Shown here: piece by piece, positions 54,001 through 60,000 of the stretch
Position numbering within the stretch: position 1 is the first letter of the stretch
Layout: the number at the start of each line of letters is the position of its first letter
Assembly (NCBI GenBank): GCA_914767715.1
Contig: OU612070.1
Span: 17,970,025 to 18,030,024 of the forward strand
DNA length: 60,000 nt
DNA from: Membranipora membranacea
Taxonomy: Eukaryota > Bryozoa > Gymnolaemata > Cheilostomatida > Membraniporidae
Reading direction: 5' to 3'
Made by a program: the position numbers and the translations under genes
Notes under the pieces: model-generated
Told to the model about the DNA's origin: nothing
Seen by the model: the letters and a program-made list of their open reading frames with translations, nothing else
Database searches by the model: none

Positions 54001-57000
54001 GGACAACTCTTATTTTATTCCAAATTCACAACTATTGCAATTCATTCATGAGTTGTCCTCTCTTACCAAATGGATTTACCCAGGCTGTCCCCCTCCCCAC
54101 CCACCCATCCGCGTCACTACAGCCTGCTCAGGCTAGGAGTGGTGCATACTTGTGATATGATGACAATCCAAGGGGAATAGACGGTTTTCTGAGCTCTGAT
54201 TTATGCCTCAATTCGGAGTTGTCCTCTCTCCAGTTTGGTACTTTTACCCCTTGCTGCATAGGAAAAACCTGCTGAAAGAGGGTTATCTTGAAAACCACTG
54301 ACGTTAGGATAAAAATGATTTTTGATTCAGAATCTGTGAGACAGGGTTTCCAAATCATTGGAGGCCTGAATGTTGATAATCTTAATTTTAGTGACGAGAT
54401 TCATAAATAATTCCATGAAATTGGTCCTCAAAACTGGTAGAAATTGATACAATTGACTATCCGAATACCAAATTTGATTCCCAAACTATGTCCATATCAG
54501 TTTTCAATGGTGCAGATTCTGAATCAAAAATCATTTTTATCCTAACATAAGCGATTTTCAAGATAACCCTCTTTTCAGCACGGTTTTCCTATGCGGCGTG
54601 GGTTAAAAGTTCCAAACTGGAGAGAGGACAACTCCGAATTGAGGCCTAAATCGGAGCTCAGAAAACTGTCTATTCAGGCAATGGCTGTCTGTAGGAGTAA
54701 AGTTTTGCAGGAGAAAAGGGACACATCTTAGTCACAGGTCGGAAAACTTTGCATTACAGCTAGCAAACATTTACTCGACCTTGTTACATCGTTTCAAACC
54801 ACCTTAACTAGTGAAGATTGGTGGTAGCTAACATTATGTCACCCTAAAACGAGCTAAGATAACTTTACTTAATAATTATTCCACTATGGTAGTACCTCAG
54901 CCCTCAGTTCATGTGAGCAAAGCATATATTTGATTGGCTCTCCAAAAATACAAGGGTGATCAATGTATCCTAACTACATCTGAACTGAGGGGTAGGAGTC
55001 CTTTTCCAGATCTAAGTGGCCAACTACAGTTTGCGGGTCAATTTTACTCATAAGGTGTGTTAGATAATTATGTATATTATAAGTCTAATGGTAAGAATCT
55101 CCACAAATTAAAAAAAAACTCTCCAAATAGATTTATTAGAAAAAAAGTTTAAGTTCACTGTATAAGGCATCTAAGTAGAACTGGAATGAGAGAACCTGAT
55201 GTTAGTAAGAGATAAAACACACCATACAACCACACTGTGTTTGAAAGAATAGATTGGAGCATACAGTTCCAGAAAAGGTAAAACAGCACGTGTACTGGTG
55301 ATAAATTCAAGAAATTCATGGTTTGTCTTAAGTCTCCAGGATTGGATTGAAGATAAACGCAAATCTCTATTATTTTGAAATATTATAATATTGTATTGTG
55401 GTATATTGTATTGTAGGTAGAGCTGATATGGTGATTGCTAGTTTTAGTATTATATCACAGAGGGCAGCTGTGATAGAATACTCTGCTCCCTACTATCATT
55501 CAGGCTTCTCCCTAATGACTATAGCTAGAAAAGATATGGAGACAAAATGGTTCTCTTATCTCGATCCATACCCATCAGAAGTATGGGCTATGATAGTTGC
55601 TGCCGCTATTGTCGCCTTCGCTGTACTTGTATGTAGTTTCAACATCATTCTTCCCGAACATCTTTGTAAATTCATGAAACGTGAAATATAAATCTTGCTA
55701 GCTGTGTTAGAAGTGGAAAGTATGAGGCAGGGCAATGCCCTCCAGGCTGTGGGTTCAGGGGGCCGCCCAAGCCCCCGCAGCCCTGTGGAGATTACAAATG
55801 AAAATGCATCAACTTTAGCTATATTCTGGAAGACACATATAATTGATGTACTCGCCAGCTGCCAGTAACCTGGGTTATGATATATAGGGGGATGCATCCC
55901 CCTAGACATAGTAGGAAGGGCGACACCATCCCCCCTTAAATTCCAACACTGCTTGCTAGGTTGTTGAATTGCTTGAATCTTCAAGTACGATGATTTTTAT
56001 ACGTAGTGAATTTTGTACAGCCTATGCCACCGTTGTTTTGTGGTTTTAACAGGCCCTGGTTGAGTGGTGTAGCCCGTATGGTTTGAATCCAGGGCATGAA
56101 AAGGATAAAGCATCATACACTCTCAGCTCTGCTATAAAGACTGTATTCTCACTTATGTGTGGTAAGGTTTTATTCCATCATCTTTTAGAACAAGGATCAT
56201 GTAATGTTTACCTGATTGCTGGGTACCCATAATCACTACCATCATTATGTTCTGAATTAGCCTTTGAATTTTGTGAATACAAAGTTACCTGATCATGTGA
56301 GGTAAAATAAAAAGGCTCAACAATTCAGTGTTGGTTTCTTTAGATAATGTTGTTTATACAGGTAGATTTTCTGCCTAGTAATGGCTGTAAATATTATGAT
56401 AAACTTTTTTTTCTCCCACAGGTGACACAGTACCAGTGAAGAGACCAGATAGCTGGTCTGGATTGTGGGTACAGAATGTGTGGGGATTTTTCTCAATTAT
56501 ATTCCTGGCAGCATATACGGCCAACCTAACATCATCCATAGCTGACAGCCGTAATGTCTTTTCGTTCAACAGTATCTATGATGAACAGGTAATATTTTGA
56601 GATGATTAAACTCAATGGACTCTATTCATAAGCTTTTTTCATGCTATCTCAGCCACTTGACAGAAAAGAAATAATTAATTGTGACTTCATGTAACTGATA
56701 GCTGGAAGCTCTCTGCGTAAGAGCTGGAAGCTCACTGCGTAAGAGCTGGAAGCTCTCTGTGTAAGAGCTGGAAGCTCTCTGCGTATGAGCTGGTACCACA
56801 TCAACAAGATCAAAAGTATCATCTTAACATGACACTGTTACGTTGGAATGATCCAGTGCTCTTTTACCAGTACATAGTTTGTGGCATCAATTATCAAAGT
56901 TTGAAATAACTGGCTAAGTTCATGAAAGCCATGCTATCCTGAGCCGTGTCACCTCCCAGTATTCATGATTCGTAGTTGCTCTCTCACACCATAAACTCAA

Positions 57001-60000
57001 TAATTGAATTTTTATTAGTATTGAATCGCACTAATGTTACCGAAGCTAAGTTTTTGCATGCTCAATGGGAGAAAGAAAAGTTCAATCACACTGCCAAACA
57101 AAATGGGAGAAATTTATGGCTTTGCTCTTCAAAAAAATGACAAAGCTCAAATATTTTCCCTAATAGGTCTATCTATACACGACCTTAAATGAATGAAATT
57201 TCACATATTTGGTGACAACAGATTGGTCATTAAAATTACCAGATAACCTGGTTATGGATTCCGTTAGAACTGCTCATTTATATAACTTAGGGGCATTAAA
57301 CTAATATATGATAGATTTTAACTGTTTTGCTGTACTTTAATTTTCAGCTGTTGAAATTACGTGTGGCCACATCCACAAACAACGCGATAGAGCAGTACAT
57401 CAAACTGATACGCCCTCCGCTTTATGACAAGATGAGACGCTTCAAAATAACCAGTATTGAGCAAGCCACCAAAGAATTAATGTGAGAAACTGCCATTAAT
57501 ATGTTGTATCTCTGCTCCCTTAGAAGCTGAGCGATACTTGAATTACAACAGTATGAGCCATATTGTGCGACAACAAGTGTTTTGCATGCTTTTAAAGCTC
57601 TGTCGTCTTCATGTGTGCTACCAGTCAAAACTGGTTGAACAAAACAAAACTGGTAATTCAGAAAAGGCCTATTGTCCCAAAAAAATCAGCCTTCTTGCCC
57701 TCACTTAGAATAGGGATAGGATGGAATGGAAAACATCGACTGCACTCATCATCACTCACACTGAACTTTAATGATTTGTTTGTATTTGGGTTGAATTAGG
57801 AGTAAAATGGTGTGTAATCCATAATACTTATCACAGGTCTGATGAGTTGGATGTGTGGATACATGATACACCAGTGGTTGATTATATAGTTAGTAAGGAG
57901 AATGGTAACTGTACTCTGAAGAAAGTCCTTACATTCTCTGTTGACTCATATGGTATAGGGTTTCCTAAAAACCACTACGAGGAACTACGGGTAAGACTAT
58001 TTATTTATTTATTTATTGAGGTTTTCTAAAAGTTTATAATTAAAGCAAATTAAAAATAACTTGTTGACCTCATACACATTAACATAGATACAAAAAATGA
58101 CATGAATAAAAAGATATAAGTGGTAGGGTGTTACATACTATATAGTGTGTAGGATAATGAAAGCATGGTATCATAAATTGCATGAATAAGATGAAAAAAG
58201 AAAAGAAGAAACAGAGAGTGGCAAACAAAAATATAAGTTAACAACATTAGGTAGGATTAAATGATAATGATTCATGAGGCTTGGTTGATTTAGTTACAAA
58301 TGTATGAAAAATATTTAAAAAGGCTGATTTGCCTAGGTTTGATCTAAATGAGGGTTTAATTATTGCACAGTTGCTACGAAGTGATCGTGTATGTCTGTTT
58401 GATTTGCTAACGAGATGAAGTATGTGCTTGGATGCATGGCCTTGACATTTGATTTGACAAAATTGTGAAAAAGAAAATTCCTTCTACTGTGGAGAGTATG
58501 TAAATTTAGGAGCAAGCGGCCAGATGTGACAGAAAATTGTTTGGGGGCTGAAGTTATGATTCTGATTGCTTTATTTTGTACTTTTTCTAATGTATCTGAA
58601 TTTTTGGCTAAACCATCAAGGTACAATGATGAGCAGTATTCTACTATAGGTCTGATCAGTGATTTGTAAGTCTTCAATGAGTTTTCTACTGTCATGTATT
58701 TTTTTAGTTTTGATAACAAGTAGACCATTTTGTTTGCTTTAGAGGCGGTGGCATTAGCCTGAGGGGTTAAACTAAGTTCTGAATCAAGAATAACTCCAAG
58801 AAGATTGAGTGAATGCTTGGATTCTATTTTCAAATTGTTTATTTGGATTTGGTTTTGCTGAGCCTATGTTCAGAAATGTCCTTTCTTCATTGGGTACTGT
58901 TTATCAGAAACAGCATAGGAGAAATAGTGTCACATTGGCTTGATCTGGAAAACCGTCTATGGTGCATTGAAAACATTAGGGACAAGGATTATCAGGGGTT
59001 TGAAAGCTTATTAATCCCAATTTTAGTTACAAGATCCATTAAAAATTCCAGAAATTTGTCCTCATTACAGGCAGAAATTGATATATGCCTATCCGAATAA
59101 CAAAAGTTTTTCCCAGAATATGTTCCTGTGAGTTTTTGACAGTGTATATTCTCAATAAAAAAGGAACTTTCAAGATAAGCCCATTTCAACTCCTTTCACC
59201 TATGTGTGGGCTAAAGTGTTCCCAAAAAAGGAGAGAAAATAATTCCAGGCTATTGTCTTGTTGTTGTACAACTGCAAAGCTACACATGCATACCTTTTAC
59301 TGCAATATCAATTTGAGATGAATTTCCGCATAACTTTGATTCTTCTAAAATGCGCTTTGTGTGATTCTTTTGAAGAGTGCTGTGAACGCCAAAGTGCTTG
59401 AGTACCAAGAATCTGGATATATTGAGAAGTTGCGCAAAACTTATTTTTCATCCACATCGGAATGCGTGGATCAGGCAAATTTAGCAGGTCAGGTACAATT
59501 AGATCTACAAAATGCTGGAGGTAAGTGATTGTAAGGAATTTCTGCTGTCCAATTGAGTAACCTTCTTTAGTAAACTTTCCTCCCATGCGATTATTGAAAA
59601 GTGTTGTCATACTGTCAACAGAAATGGGAGCACCACTAATCTGTGGAATAATGCTGAGAAGTTGTCCTATTTGTCTTACAGGTATGTTTCTAACCTTACT
59701 GGGATTCATACTTTTCTGTATTATCACGGTCGGCATAGAGCACGCGATTTATCACTTCTTGGTTCCATTCGCCAAACGGCAACCTAGTGGCTCTTTCTGG
59801 AGGGGAAAACTCCTCATGTTCTTTAGTCAGGTGAGATCAAGTATAATGACTAGATCTGTCTGAAATTCGGTTTTTACTGTATTATTTTTTGAAGCCTAAT
59901 TCTTAATCTTCCTTCCATTGCCCTTGTATATGCTTATGTATCATGGATTCATCCTGTATGGTTTGATCTGTTTAGAGGTTATACAGGGCTGTTGACAAAG
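48009..60000 (+). CDS. NMDA-type-like ionotropic glutamate receptor subunit (3' end outside window)
   Basis: A ligand-gated cation channel of the plasma membrane. Exons: 48009-48250, 48507-48696, 49633-49902, 51270-51415, 52165-52356, 52626-52797, 52987-53164, 53351-53548, 55417-55628, 56053-56161, 56422-56588, 57348-57481, 57837-57990, 59376-59520, 59682-59830, 59976 onward; 886 codons in frame plus the partial last exon. A signal peptide is followed by an amino-terminal domain (to about 404). S1 starts at KKMYTVVTIMDKPF, with CCEGLCIDLLKSLA and Arg545 in SIISQRAAVIEYS for the ligand carboxylate. M1 is near 583-604. The pore loop is SLMCGDTVPV, then M3 with AAYTANLT (the SYTANL position). 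S2 has Asp747 for the amine, and M4 is near 838-858. The CCxGxCIDLL block and TVPVKRP point to the NMDA group. The Asn pore site is Gly637. Confidence 0.93.
48941..48970. repeat. 14-bp perfect stem hairpin
   Basis: GACCATAAACATAT pairs with ATATGTTTATGGTC around TT. Weaker outer pairing (AGATTGT near 48911 with ACAATCT near 48985) may extend it. In receptor intron 2. Confidence 0.7.
50697..50775 (-). repeat. tRNA-derived SINE-like sequence
   Basis: On the minus strand: GCGGCTGAATGGTTAGCGCG, a strong box A (TGGTTAGCGCGCTTG), followed by two box-B-like words GGGTTCGAAAGG and GGGTTCGACTGG. No proper anticodon arm can be folded. In receptor intron 3. Confidence 0.6.
52385..52446. repeat. 12-bp tandem repeat TTTCTAATACAG
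   Basis: About five units, some decayed, just downstream of the receptor exon ending 52356. Each unit looks like a pyrimidine-AG acceptor, though the next exon starts at 52626. Confidence 0.8.
53569..54135. mobile_element. 567-bp TIR element with exact 9-bp target-site duplication
   Basis: The left end TAGCCTGGGCAGGCTGTTGT and right end GCCTGCTCAGGCTA are inverted; pairing extends about 60-65 bp through a G-rich block (GGTGGGTGGGGAGGGGGG / CCCCCTCCCCACCCACCC). Flanks GGAGTGGTG at 53560-53568 and 54136-54144 are identical. The element sits about 20 bp after the donor of the receptor exon ending 53548. Same family as 24057-24127. Confidence 0.88.
54177..54673. mobile_element. MITE copy 2 of the 12303-12815 family (497 bp)
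   Basis: Starts ATAGACGGTTTTCTGAGCTC and ends AGCTCAGAAAACTGTCTAT. Arms of about 115 bp, and the interior matches copy 1 in blocks, in the opposite or same sense because the arms are symmetric. It lies 41 bp from the 53569-54135 element in the same receptor intron. Confidence 0.85.
56700..56793. repeat. 22-bp minisatellite, four units
   Basis: Four units of AGCTGGAAGCTCTCTGCGTA plus AG (or TG), with single-base variants, then a partial unit. Each unit carries an AGCT...AGCT dyad. In the intron after the M3 exon. Confidence 0.95.
58005..58855 (-). mobile_element. 3' fragment of a LINE related to 16185-18535
   Basis: A 157-codon frame (58833-58360) reads LNLLGVILDSELSLTPQANA, then YLLSKLKKYMTVENSLKTYK, EYCSSLYLDG and VQNKAIRIITSAPKQFSVTS, parallel to the C-terminus of the larger LINE. 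The 3' UTR (GAGGTTTTCTARAAAG, ACTTGTTGACCTC) also matches, and the element ends in a (TTTA)n tail at about 58000-58018, starting only about 10 bp after the receptor donor at 57991. Confidence 0.85.
58968..59240. mobile_element. Decayed third copy of the 12303/54177 MITE family
   Basis: Blocks line up with the other copies in order (GAAAACATTAGGG, AATTTTAGTTAC, CAAGATAAGCCCATTTCAACTC, GTGGGCTAAAGTGTTCCCAAAA, GAGAGAAAATAATTCC) with many substitutions. Terminal arms are no longer complementary. Confidence 0.55.

Overview
The window is animal nuclear DNA. It is AT-rich, its genes are split into short exons by introns of about 0.1-4 kb with canonical GT/AG borders, and its gene set is metazoan: creatine synthesis, a cation-dependent mannose-6-phosphate-receptor-like protein, Golgi sulfotransferases, a spliceosomal cyclophilin, adenosine kinase and an NMDA-type ionotropic glutamate receptor. 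It also carries several non-LTR retrotransposon remnants and many short foldback (MITE-like) elements. An invertebrate is likely; I cannot tell sponge, cnidarian or bilaterian apart from this sequence alone. There is no sign of bacterial operons, CRISPR arrays or prophage.

Layout: 1-2.3 kb repeats (a TIR element and a GGTA microsatellite); 2.35-3.0 kb a two-exon gene for an unrecognised 101-residue protein (+); 3.8-6.2 kb guanidinoacetate N-methyltransferase GAMT (+); 6.5-9.7 kb a CD-MPR-like type I membrane protein (-), convergent with GAMT and with almost abutting polyadenylation signals; 10.1-19.4 kb and 21.8-28.8 kb two tandem galactose-3-O-sulfotransferase-like genes (-), each with eight exons and the same splice phases; 28.8-32.3 kb repeat-rich intergenic DNA; 32.3-37.7 kb CWC27 (-); 39.3-46.8 kb adenosine kinase (+), divergent from CWC27; 48.0-60.0 kb an NMDA-receptor-like iGluR (+) whose last exons run off the window.

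I rebuilt the exon-intron models by hand from splice signals, phase continuity and family alignment. All seven recognised genes give uninterrupted frames, and six are complete. The sulfotransferases and the CD-MPR-like protein both point to the Golgi or endosomal system, but nothing shows that their adjacency matters functionally.

The most distinctive features are: a 687-bp nearly perfect palindrome in an intron of sulfotransferase B; a TIR family with exact 9-bp target-site duplications that exists as a 567-bp and a 71-bp version; a 0.5-kb MITE family with two good copies and one decayed copy; perfect pre-miRNA-like hairpins; a glutamate receptor pore with Gly-Asp where NMDA GluN2 subunits have Asn-Asn; a sulfotransferase copy that has drifted in both PAPS-binding motifs while its neighbour keeps them; and an adenosine kinase splice acceptor that has been tandemly duplicated.
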